64,000 nt of DNA from Halogeometricum sp. S1BR25-6. Lineage in GTDB: Archaea; Halobacteriota; Halobacteria; Halobacteriales; Haloferacaceae. Location of the stretch: positions 1,674,001 to 1,738,000 of the forward strand of contig NZ_JAMQOP010000001.1 in NCBI RefSeq assembly GCF_031624495.1. The letters run 5' to 3'. This document shows positions 24,578 through 32,268 of this stretch, piece by piece. The notes below the pieces were generated by a model. That model was not told the origin of the DNA, searched no databases, and saw only the letters and a list, made by a program, of their open reading frames with translations. Position 1 is the stretch's first letter; each line of letters opens with the position of its first letter. The position numbers and the translations under genes are program-made.

Positions 24578-25879
24578 ATGAGCGACGCAGAGAACCCATC
24601 GAACCCGACGCCAGACGAACAGACCGACTTCGAACCCGTGCAGGTGTTCGACGACGAGACAGAGATGGACCTCCGCCCCGGCGCCGACAACTGTTACAAG
24701 TGCACGTCGTGCGACACCTCCTGCCCCGTCGCGGAGGTGGACGACGACTTCCCGGGGCCGAAGTTCCAAGGCCCGGAACAGTGGCGCCTCAAGCGCAAGG
24801 ACGACGAGGACATCGACGACTCCATCACCTCCTGTTCGAACTGCATGCGCTGCGACAACGCCTGCCCGTCGAGCGTCCCCCTGAGCCAGATGCACAACAC
24901 GGCCCGCGGGGAGTACGTCGACGAGCAGATGGACAAACTGTCGCGGGAGTACCTGAGAAATAGACTGCTCTCGAACTACCGCATCATGGCGGAGATAGGC
25001 AGCAAGGTGCCCCGACTGACGAACTTCGCGCTCAACAACTCGCTCGTCCAGAAGTTCAACGAGAAGGTGCTCGGCATCACCGCCGAGCGCGACTTCCCCG
25101 CGTTCGCAGAACAGACGTTCCGCGAGTGGTGGCACGAACGCGGCGGCGCGCAGGTGTCCTCCGAGGAGAAGAAAATCGCCTACTTCCACGGCTGCTACTC
25201 GAACTACAACACGCCCGAGGTAGCGAAGGCGCTGGTGCGGGTATTCGAGAAGTTCGGCTACGAGATAGCCGTTCCCAGACAACGGTGTTCGGGCACGCCG
25301 ATGTTCGCCAACGGGATGCTCGACGACGCCGGACGGGCCGCCGAGGTGAACGTCTCGGAGTTCTCGGACCTTATCGACGAGGGCTACGACGTTATCGCCT
25401 CCTGCACCTCCTGTTCGATGTCGCTGCGGCAGGAGTACCCCGAACTGTTCGAGTTCCACGGCACCGCCGAGGTGTCGGCGCACACCTACGAGGCGATGGA
25501 GTACCTCCGCATCCACGAGGACCTCGAAGCCGAAATCGAAAACGCCTCCGTGGAGGAGCAGTCGTTCGCCTACCACGCGCCGTGTCACGCCCGGAACCAG
25601 GGACTGGAGCACCAGGCGGTCGAACTGTTCCGCGAACTCGACGGCGTGAACATCGAGGACGTCGGCGACTCCTGCTCCGGAATCTCGGGGACGTACGGCT
25701 GGAAGGAGGAGAAGTACGACACCTCGATGAAAATCGGCGAGGAGATGTTCGACCACATGGAACACGCCGAGGGGAACGTCGGCATGACCGAGTGCCCGAC
25801 GTGTTCGATGCAGATGGAGCACGGCACCGGCTACGACATCAAACACCCCCTCCAACTGCTCGAAGAAGCGCTGGTCTAG
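24578..25879 (+). CDS. glpC: Anaerobic-type glycerol-3-phosphate dehydrogenase subunit C
   Basis: The iron-sulfur subunit anchors GlpAB to the membrane and hands electrons to menaquinone. The 433 residues carry two 4Fe-4S motifs, CYKCTSCDTSCPVAE near 45 and CSNCMRCDNACPSSVPL near 88. Two cysteine-rich CCG domains follow: HGCYSNYNTPEVAKAL with RCSGTPMFANG and CTSCSMSL, then YHAPCHARNQGLEH with SCSGISGTYG and ECPTCSMQME. The ATG at 24578 is used, since a TTG at 24563 is less likely. A short pyrimidine-rich stretch follows the stop. Confidence 0.94.
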   Translation: MSDAENPSNPTPDEQTDFEPVQVFDDETEMDLRPGADNCYKCTSCDTSCPVAEVDDDFPGPKFQGPEQWRLKRKDDEDIDDSITSCSNCMRCDNACPSSVPLSQMHNTARGEYVDEQMDKLSREYLRNRLLSNYRIMAEIGSKVPRLTNFALNNSLVQKFNEKVLGITAERDFPAFAEQTFREWWHERGGAQVSSEEKKIAYFHGCYSNYNTPEVAKALVRVFEKFGYEIAVPRQRCSGTPMFANGMLDDAGRAAEVNVSEFSDLIDEGYDVIASCTSCSMSLRQEYPELFEFHGTAEVSAHTYEAMEYLRIHEDLEAEIENASVEEQSFAYHAPCHARNQGLEHQAVELFRELDGVNIEDVGDSCSGISGTYGWKEEKYDTSMKIGEEMFDHMEHAEGNVGMTECPTCSMQMEHGTGYDIKHPLQLLEEALV

Positions 25880-25906
25880 CGCTCCGCGCCTCTTTCTCGT
25901 TCGCTT

Positions 25907-27130
25907 TTACTGCCGAACGACGTCCTCGTCCGTCGGCCCCGCGCCGCCGAACTCGGCCACGAGGGAGTCAAGCGTCTCCGGGTCGTCCGCGCCGGGCAGT
26001 TGCTCCTCGGCGGTTCGGCAGTCGGCCTCGACGCCGAGACTCTCGCAGACGCGGTCGGCCGTCGCCTCGGCCATCTGCCGGTACGTCGTCAGTTTCCCGC
26101 CGACGACGCTCGTGAAGTTCTCGACGCCCTCCTCGGCGTGGTCGAGGACGAAGAACCCCCGTGAGATGCCGCGGGCGCCGTCGCGGGAATCCTCGTCAGG
26201 CGCGTAGAGGGGGCGGACGCCCCACCACGTCCGCACCTCGGAGGCGTCGCGGACGGCCGGGAGCATCGTCGCGCACTCCGCTCTGGACTGTTCGACCTCC
26301 CACTCCGCCGTCTCGTAGTCGTCGGGGTCGTCGACTTCGACGCTCGTCGTCCCGAGGACGACTTCGCCGTCGTGCGGGACGACGATGTCGCCGTCGTCGG
26401 GGTCGCGGGTACGATTGAGCACCGGTCCGAGACCCTCGTGTTCGACCGACACCATGACTCCCCGCGTCGGGCGCATCTCGACGTCGACGCCGGCCATCGC
26501 GGCGAGTTCGCCCGCCCACGCGCCGGCGGCGTTGACGACCCGTTCGGCCCGAATCTCCTCGTCGACGGCGCCGCCGACGTCGACGCCGACTACCTCCCCG
26601 TCCTCGACGCGCAGGTCTTCGACGGGCGCGTCCGTCAGAATTGTCGCGCCGTTCGCGCGGGCGTCGGCCGCGTTGGCCGCGACGAGGCGGGAGGGGTAGA
26701 CGACGGCGTCGGGCACCTCCATCGCTCGGACGACGTCCTCGGACAGACCCGGCGCCGCCTCGCGGGCCTCCTCGGGCGAGAGCGTCTCGACCGGGATACC
26801 GATCTCCTCGCAGGCGGCGCGCTTGGCCTCGAAGTAGTCCGGGTCGTCGTCCGGGAGTTGGACGAACAGGCCGCCGGTGTCCCGAACGCACTCCCCGGCG
26901 ACGTCCCTGAGGATTCGGTTCTCCTCGATACATTCGCGGGCGCCCACCTCGTCGGCCTCGGCGTACCGGGCACCGCTGTGGAGCAAACCGTGCGACCGGC
27001 CCGACGTCCCCGAGGAGAGACCGCCGCGTTCGACCAGCGTCACGTCGACGCCGCGGAGCGCCAAGTCGCGGGCGACGCCCGCGCCCGTCGCTCCGCCGCC
27101 CACCACGACAACGTCCGTGTTTCGCGTCAT
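25907..27130 (-). CDS. GlpA paralog without the C-terminal iron-sulfur domain
   Basis: This is a 407-residue FAD-dependent oxidoreductase very similar to the first 400 residues of the GlpA at 21551: [74 protein letters not shown]. It stops after TDEDVVRQ, just where the BFD-like [2Fe-2S] domain would begin, so it may work without GlpB/GlpC or with another electron acceptor. The ATG at 27130 is chosen; frames further upstream lack family similarity. It sits on the opposite strand between glpABC and glpK, and its start region faces the glpK promoter. Confidence 0.85.
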   Translation of the reverse strand: MTRNTDVVVVGGGATGAGVARDLALRGVDVTLVERGGLSSGTSGRSHGLLHSGARYAEADEVGARECIEENRILRDVAGECVRDTGGLFVQLPDDDPDYFEAKRAACEEIGIPVETLSPEEAREAAPGLSEDVVRAMEVPDAVVYPSRLVAANAADARANGATILTDAPVEDLRVEDGEVVGVDVGGAVDEEIRAERVVNAAGAWAGELAAMAGVDVEMRPTRGVMVSVEHEGLGPVLNRTRDPDDGDIVVPHDGEVVLGTTSVEVDDPDDYETAEWEVEQSRAECATMLPAVRDASEVRTWWGVRPLYAPDEDSRDGARGISRGFFVLDHAEEGVENFTSVVGGKLTTYRQMAEATADRVCESLGVEADCRTAEEQLPGADDPETLDSLVAEFGGAGPTDEDVVRQ

Positions 27131-27215
27131 CACTAGTCGTTCGTCCGGACGGGTATGTGCCTGACGGCGCCGGCGACGCTCCGAGCGCGGCCGGTTCTGA
27201 CGGCCGCCTTGACTG

Positions 27216-27236
27216 TCTCGAACACATAGTTCGAGA
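27216..27236. promoter_or_regulatory. Perfect palindrome in the glpK promoter region
   Basis: tctcgaac, five bases, gttcgaga: eight matching bases in each arm. It ends three bases before the TATA-like cacttatgc (27239-27247) on the + strand. The position over the BRE side of the promoter suggests an operator for glpK. It could also control the divergent glpA paralog starting at 27130. The binding protein is unknown; a glycerol regulator such as GlpR is a guess. Confidence 0.6.
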
Positions 27237-27329
27237 AACACTTATGCGATTTCTTGGGCTATGTTAACTGTTCGACGCAGTGGCGGCGTCGGCGGTGGGA
27301 TTCGACCCACGATACGGAGTTATTCACAG

Positions 27330-28871
27330 ATGACAGAAGACACGTACATCGGCGCGGTAGACCAGGGTACGACGGGCACCCGTTTCATGGTGTTCGACCA
27401 CGGCGGGCGGGTCGTGGCCAGCGCGTACAAGAAGCACGAACAGATCTATCCCGAACCCGGCTGGGTCGAACACGACCCCGAGGAGATCTGGGAGAACACC
27501 GAGGCGGTCATCCACGACGCTCTCGACGACGGGAACCTCGACGCCTCGCAGTTGGAGGCCATCGGCATCACCAACCAGCGCGAAACCACCCTCGTGTGGG
27601 ACCGCGAGAGCGGCCGTCCCATCGCCAACGCCATCGTCTGGCAGGACCGACGCACCACCGACCGCGTCGAAGCCCTCCAGGACGAGGGCAAAGAAGAGTG
27701 GGTTCGCGAGAAAACGGGCTTAGAGCCGGACGCGTACTTCTCCGCGACCAAAGCCGAGTGGCTCCTCGACAACACCGACCAGATTAAACTCGCCCGCATG
27801 CGCCCCGACGACGTCCGCGATAGGGCCGAAGCCGGCGAGTTGATGCTCGGCACCATCGACTCCTGGCTCATCTACAACCTCACCGGCGAGCACATCACCG
27901 ACGTCACCAACGCCTCCCGCACCATGTTGTTCAACATCCACGACATGGACTGGGACGAAGAGCTCTTAGAGGAGTTCAACGTTCCCGCCGAGATGCTCCC
28001 CGAAGTTCGTCCCTCTTCGGACGAGGCGACGTACGGGTCGACGAACGCCGACGGGTTCTTGGGAGCCGAGATTCCGGTCGCGGGGGCGCTCGGCGACCAG
28101 CAGGCCGCCCTGTTCGGCCAGACCTGCTACGACGCCGGCGACGCCAAAAACACCTACGGCACCGGCTCGTTCATGCTCATGAACACCGGCGAGGAAGCCG
28201 TCAGCAGCGAAAACGGTCTGCTCACCACTGTGGGCTTCCAGCGCTCGGGCGAACCCGTTCAGTACGCCCTCGAAGGCTCCATCTTCATCACGGGCGCGGC
28301 AATCGAGTGGCTCGAAGACATGACCCTCATCGAGGACGCCGCCGAAACCGAGGAACTCGCCCGCTCGGTGGACTCGACGGACGGGGTGTACTTCGTCCCC
28401 GCATTCACGGGCCTCGGCGCGCCCCACTGGGACCAGCGCGCCCGCGGCACCATCGTCGGGATGACCCGCGGCACCCGCCGCGAGCACGTCGTTCGCGCCA
28501 CTTTGGAATCCATCGCCTTCCAAACCCGCGACGTCGCCGAAGCCATGGAGTCCGACAGCGGTATCGACCTCTCCTCGCTCCGCGTCGACGGCGGCGCGGT
28601 CAAGAACAACTACCTCTGTCAACTCCAAGCGAACATCCTCGATACGGATATCGTTCGGCCGCAAGTGGACGAGACGACGGCGCTGGGGTCGGCGTACGCG
28701 GCGGGGCTGGCGGTCGGCTACTGGAGCGACCTCGACGAACTCCGCGACAACTGGCAGGTCGACCGCGAGTTCTCCCCCGATGAGGGCGCCGAGAACGTCG
28801 ACGAGCGGTACGGACGCTGGATCGACGCCGTCGAACGCTCCCGTGACTGGGCGCGCGACGGGGGCGAGTGA
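27330..28871 (+). CDS. glpK: Glycerol kinase
   Basis: The enzyme phosphorylates glycerol with ATP to glycerol 3-phosphate, the entry step before GlpABC. The 513 residues show the FGGY-kinase opening YIGAVDQGTTGTRFMVFD and ITNQRETTLVWDRESGRPI. LMLGTIDSWLIYNLTG, YGTGSFMLMNTGEE and VDGGAVKNNYLCQLQANIL complete the pattern. GGAG stands 10 bases upstream of the ATG at 27330, and the TATA box at 27240 leaves a leader of about 60 bases. So this gene, unlike most here, is probably leadered. It is followed one base later by the membrane gene at 28873, forming an operon. Confidence 0.96.
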   Translation: MTEDTYIGAVDQGTTGTRFMVFDHGGRVVASAYKKHEQIYPEPGWVEHDPEEIWENTEAVIHDALDDGNLDASQLEAIGITNQRETTLVWDRESGRPIANAIVWQDRRTTDRVEALQDEGKEEWVREKTGLEPDAYFSATKAEWLLDNTDQIKLARMRPDDVRDRAEAGELMLGTIDSWLIYNLTGEHITDVTNASRTMLFNIHDMDWDEELLEEFNVPAEMLPEVRPSSDEATYGSTNADGFLGAEIPVAGALGDQQAALFGQTCYDAGDAKNTYGTGSFMLMNTGEEAVSSENGLLTTVGFQRSGEPVQYALEGSIFITGAAIEWLEDMTLIEDAAETEELARSVDSTDGVYFVPAFTGLGAPHWDQRARGTIVGMTRGTRREHVVRATLESIAFQTRDVAEAMESDSGIDLSSLRVDGGAVKNNYLCQLQANILDTDIVRPQVDETTALGSAYAAGLAVGYWSDLDELRDNWQVDREFSPDEGAENVDERYGRWIDAVERSRDWARDGGE

Positions 28872-28872
28872 G

Positions 28873-29931
28873 ATGGCGCTCGCCGACCTCTGGACGATAG
28901 AGCTTCTCATCGCCGCCTTCGCGGGCGGCGCGTTCGGGGCCGCTCTGGGGGCGCTTCCGGCGTTCATCTTCACCGGCTTCCTCGTCGTCGCCGGCGAGGC
29001 GGCGGCGCTCGCGAACGCCGAGGCCGGGAGCATCACCGGCTCCGTCGCCTTCGGCGCGCCGTTTTCTCCTGCTATCAGCTTCGCCGGCGGCGCGGCCGCG
29101 GCGGCGTACGCGGCGAAGAAGGGCTACATGAACTCGGGGTTCGACTACTACGAGGCGAAGAACATCGGGTTCGCCCTCGGAACCAAACCGGACGTGCTGG
29201 CCGTCGGGGGCGCCTTCGGTATCGTCGGCTACTGGCTGACGGTCCTCTCGGGGACGTTCGCCATGCCGTACGACCACATCGCAATGGGCGTCACGCTCTC
29301 GGCGCTCATCCACCGCGTCGCGTTCGGCTACGACCTGGTCGGAAAGCGCCGCGGGAAGAGCCTCCTCGACATGTCGCCGTTCGAACGAGAGGAGATGCGC
29401 GTCATCGGCGACGCGGCGACGGACGGCGGGGGCGGGAACGTGAAGACGGACGGAGGGACGGCGGCGGCGCCGTCCCGCCTCGCCGTCGAACCGTGGCTCC
29501 CCCACCAGTACAAGTGGGCGAACGTGGCGATGGTCAGCCTCGTCGTCGGCATCCTCGGCGCCTACATCGCCATGGTGACGGGCAGCGCGTTCCTCGCGTT
29601 CGGCATCAGCGCCGCCTCGCTCCTCTTTCTCAACCTCGGCGTCGAGCGCATCCCGGTGACGCACCACATGGCGCTCCCGGCCAGCACGGCGGCGCTCGCG
29701 GTAACCAACGGCGGCGAGGGGTCGCTCCTCGTCGCCCTCGTCGTCGGCGCCGTCTTCGGCGTCGTCTGCGGCCTGTTCGGCGAGATGTTCCAGCGCATCT
29801 TCTACGCGCACGGCGACACCCACTGGGACCCGCCGGCGGCCGCCATCGTCTTCGGGACGTTCCTCGTCGCGGTGCTGTACATCGCCGGCGTCTTCCCGAG
29901 TTCCTCGTGGGTCGCCACGCTCGGCCTCTGA
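28873..29931 (+). CDS. Membrane protein linked to glycerol kinase (putative glycerol facilitator, GlpX-like of haloarchaea)
   Basis: This is a 352-residue protein with about eight hydrophobic segments, rich in Gly and Ala (LIAAFAGGAFGAALGALPAFIF, AFGAPFSPAISFAGGAAAAAYAA). A hydrophilic loop of about 50 residues in the middle (ERE...DGGTAAAP) is followed by PHQYKWANVAMVSLVVGIL. It is translated directly after glpK (one base gap). In Haloferax, a membrane protein in this place, called GlpX there, was proposed as a glycerol facilitator. It is unrelated to bacterial fructose-bisphosphatase GlpX. It lacks the NPA boxes of aquaporins, so transport of glycerol is inference from context. Confidence 0.75.
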   Translation: MALADLWTIELLIAAFAGGAFGAALGALPAFIFTGFLVVAGEAAALANAEAGSITGSVAFGAPFSPAISFAGGAAAAAYAAKKGYMNSGFDYYEAKNIGFALGTKPDVLAVGGAFGIVGYWLTVLSGTFAMPYDHIAMGVTLSALIHRVAFGYDLVGKRRGKSLLDMSPFEREEMRVIGDAATDGGGGNVKTDGGTAAAPSRLAVEPWLPHQYKWANVAMVSLVVGILGAYIAMVTGSAFLAFGISAASLLFLNLGVERIPVTHHMALPASTAALAVTNGGEGSLLVALVVGAVFGVVCGLFGEMFQRIFYAHGDTHWDPPAAAIVFGTFLVAVLYIAGVFPSSSWVATLGL

Positions 29932-29943
29932 AAATAGCGTCGA

Positions 29944-29956
29944 TACCTCTTTTTTA
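29944..29956 (+). terminator. T-run after the glpK operon
   Basis: tacctctttttta follows the stop of the membrane gene at 29931 by about 15 bases on the + strand. Archaeal polymerase stops at such T-runs, and the converging dhaM gene ends at 29962. Confidence 0.45.
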
Positions 29957-29961
29957 CGTTC

Positions 29962-30357
29962 TCAGTCGTTCAGCTTGTGGTACTCGCGCGCGTCCTCCGC
30001 GGACTCGACTACCGAGTCGAGCGTCGCCTTCGACGACGTTGCCTCGACGGCGGCGTTCAGCGCTCCTTCGAGGACGGGCGCATCGGCGATGACCGCCTCG
30101 GCGTCGGTCATTTCCAAGGCGAGTTCGGTGTTCATCACGGCGCTGCCGAGGTCGACGAGGACGACGACGCCGTCGCCGTCGTCCGCGGCGTCGATGGCCT
30201 CGCCGATGCGGTTGGCGTTCGTGCCTATCTCCCCGCCGTCGTCGCCGTCGCCGCCGGCGGGTTCGATGCGGGCGTCGCCGCCGCCCATCTGCGCGGCGAT
30301 GTCGCGGATGCCCTCCGCCGCCTTCGCGCTGTGCGAGACGACGACGAGTCCGATCAT
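29962..30357 (-). CDS. dhaM: PTS-dependent dihydroxyacetone kinase, phosphotransferase subunit
   Basis: DhaM receives phosphate from the PTS and passes it to ADP bound on DhaL. The 131 residues form one EIIA-Man-type domain: IGLVVVSHSAKAAEGIRDIAAQM with the phosphorylated His near residue 9. VVVLVDLGSAVMNTELALEM follows and a helical end. Bacterial relatives often carry extra HPr- and EI-like domains that are absent here. Its start overlaps the stop of dhaL by four bases. No HPr gene lies next to it. Confidence 0.92.
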   Translation of the reverse strand: MIGLVVVSHSAKAAEGIRDIAAQMGGGDARIEPAGGDGDDGGEIGTNANRIGEAIDAADDGDGVVVLVDLGSAVMNTELALEMTDAEAVIADAPVLEGALNAAVEATSSKATLDSVVESAEDAREYHKLND

Positions 30358-31067
30358 TCCTGCGCCTCCTCGGGGTCCTCGTCGGGAACCGACTCGGCGA
30401 CCGCTTCGGCGTCCGTCTCACCCTCCAGATACTCCGAGGCGGTGTCGAGAATCTCCTCCAAGATGAACAGCGTGCTCGTCGCGCCGGGGTCCTGGTGGCC
30501 GACCGACCGCCACCCGAGGAACGACGCGCGGCCCTTCGACGCCCGTAGCGGGACGGTGAAGTTGACGCCGCGTTCGGCCGCGTCGACGGCCTTCGCGAGG
30601 GCCGTCAGCGGCGGCAGGTCGTCGTGCTCGATGGACTTTTTGTACGTGTGCACGGCGGGCGTCAGCGCGTCGACCATCGTCTTCGCGCCGACGGGCGCGT
30701 CGCCGCGGTCTTTCACCTTCTCCAAGTACGCCTCCGCGAAGGCGACGGAGGTTTCGGCGGTGATGCCGCCTTCGAGTTCCTGGCTCGCGGTCATGATGGA
30801 CCCGCCGTACAGCGGACCGGCCGCGCCGCCGACGTTGCCGATGATGGTCGTCCCGATGGTCTTGACGAGTTCGTCGACGTCCATCCCCTCGAACTCGTCT
30901 GTCTTCTCCGCGACGGCCTGGAAGCCCCGGTGCATGTTGTTGCCGTGGTCGGCGTCGCCGATTGCCGAATCGAGGTCCGTGAGGTGGGACTTCTCCGACT
31001 CGATGCGCGCCGCCACGTTCTCGACGGCGGCCACGAGCGCCTCTCGCTGAACGGATTCGTCTACCAT
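30354..31067 (-). CDS. dhaL: Dihydroxyacetone kinase, ADP-binding subunit
   Basis: DhaL holds ADP/ATP and transfers phosphate to dihydroxyacetone on DhaK. The 237 residues show the metal-binding Asp cluster in LDSAIGDADHGNNMHRG near residue 35, then GNVGGAAGPLYGGSIMTAS around 80. ASKGRASFLGWRSVGHQDPG carries the nucleotide contacts. A C-terminal tail of about 25 acidic residues extends beyond the family core. It is the second gene of dhaKLM, 101 bases after dhaK, and overlaps dhaM. Confidence 0.93.
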   Translation of the reverse strand: MVDESVQREALVAAVENVAARIESEKSHLTDLDSAIGDADHGNNMHRGFQAVAEKTDEFEGMDVDELVKTIGTTIIGNVGGAAGPLYGGSIMTASQELEGGITAETSVAFAEAYLEKVKDRGDAPVGAKTMVDALTPAVHTYKKSIEHDDLPPLTALAKAVDAAERGVNFTVPLRASKGRASFLGWRSVGHQDPGATSTLFILEEILDTASEYLEGETDAEAVAESVPDEDPEEAQE

Positions 31068-31168
31068 ACCGGGTGAACGGCGCCGGTCGGCTTGAAACTA
31101 CGGCGAACGGAAAAGTAGTCGTGTCGGTCGGTTTTCGTCTCGGCGTCGGCGTCGGCGTCGGCGAGCGC

Positions 31169-32164
31169 TCAGCGCTTCAGCGCCGGCGTGTCCGCCTCGG
31201 CCTCGAACAGGTCCTTCAGTTCGTCGTCGACGCGGCAGACGGTTACCGAACAGCCCATCATGTCGAGGGAGGTCATGTAGTCGCCGACCCACGCGTCCCA
31301 CGTCTCAACGCCCTCCTCGTCGAGTATCTGCTGGACCCGCCGGTTGACGATGAACAGTTCCGACTGCGGGGTGCCGCCCATCCCGTTGACGATGGTGACG
31401 ACTTCCTCCCCGGACTCGACGTCGAGGTCCTCCAGCACCTTCCCGGTGAGGTGGTCGGCCACCTCGTCGGCGGTCATCATCCCGGTGCGTTCGGTTCCGG
31501 GTTCGCCGTGGATGCCGATGCCGAGTTCTATCTCCTCGTCTCCCAAATCGAACGTCGGTTCGCCCTTCTCGGGGGTCACACAGGAGGTGAGCGCCACGCC
31601 CATCGTCCCCACGTTCTCGACGACCTTCTCGCCGACGGCCTGTACCTCCTCCAAGGACGCGCCCGCGGCGGCCTTCGCGCCGACGGCCTTGTGGACGAGG
31701 ATGGTGCCGCAGACGCCGCGGCGACCCGAGGTGTACAGCGAGTCTTCCACCGCGACGTCGTCGTCGACGACTACCTGCGCCACCTCGGCGTCCTCCATCT
31801 CGGCCATCTCCGCGGCCGTGTCGAAGTTCATCACGTCGCCCTCGTAGTTCTTCACGACGCAGAGGACGCCCTCGCCGGCGTCGCAGGCCTGCACCATCTC
31901 GTTCAGTTCGTTCGCCGTCGGGGAGGTGAACACCTCGCCCGCCGCCGCGCCGTCGAGCATCCCGTCGCCGATGTAGCCCGCGTGCGTCGGTTCGTGGCCG
32001 CTCCCGCCCCCGGAGACGACGCCCACCTTCCCGTCCACCGGCGCGTCGGCGCGGACGAGCACCTTCGTCCCGTCGAGACGACGGAGCCTATCGGGATGCG
32101 CCGCCAGCATCCCGTCGAGCATCTCGTCCACGTAGTCCGATGGGTCGTTAACGAGTTTCTTCAT
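31169..32164 (-). CDS. dhaK: Dihydroxyacetone kinase, substrate-binding subunit
   Basis: DhaK binds dihydroxyacetone covalently through a His, and the kinase makes dihydroxyacetone phosphate, which joins the product of GlpABC. The 331 residues start MKKLVNDPSDYVDEMLDG. GVVSGGGSGHEPTHAGYIGDGMLDGA is near residue 50. GIGIHGEPGTER near 220 carries the substrate-linking His, and EVVTIVNGMGGTPQSELFI follows. The ATG at 32164 matches the family start. It is the first gene of dhaKLM, and dihydroxyacetone is released in salterns by algae and Salinibacter. Confidence 0.95.
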   Translation of the reverse strand: MKKLVNDPSDYVDEMLDGMLAAHPDRLRRLDGTKVLVRADAPVDGKVGVVSGGGSGHEPTHAGYIGDGMLDGAAAGEVFTSPTANELNEMVQACDAGEGVLCVVKNYEGDVMNFDTAAEMAEMEDAEVAQVVVDDDVAVEDSLYTSGRRGVCGTILVHKAVGAKAAAGASLEEVQAVGEKVVENVGTMGVALTSCVTPEKGEPTFDLGDEEIELGIGIHGEPGTERTGMMTADEVADHLTGKVLEDLDVESGEEVVTIVNGMGGTPQSELFIVNRRVQQILDEEGVETWDAWVGDYMTSLDMMGCSVTVCRVDDELKDLFEAEADTPALKR

Positions 32165-32268
32165 ACACGTGTAGGTCGTCAGAAGACGGCAAAAGCTTTC
32201 GCCGTACTCCAGGTTTCGGAGAACGACACTCGGGAAGAAACGCGGGGGCCGCGACGGGGTCTCCCTCG

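Noticed and set aside
31137-31165. CRISPR-like or regulatory repeat from ggcgtc copies after dhaK
   Set aside because: It is only three to four copies of a six-base unit without spacers, as expected from local slippage in GC-rich DNA.
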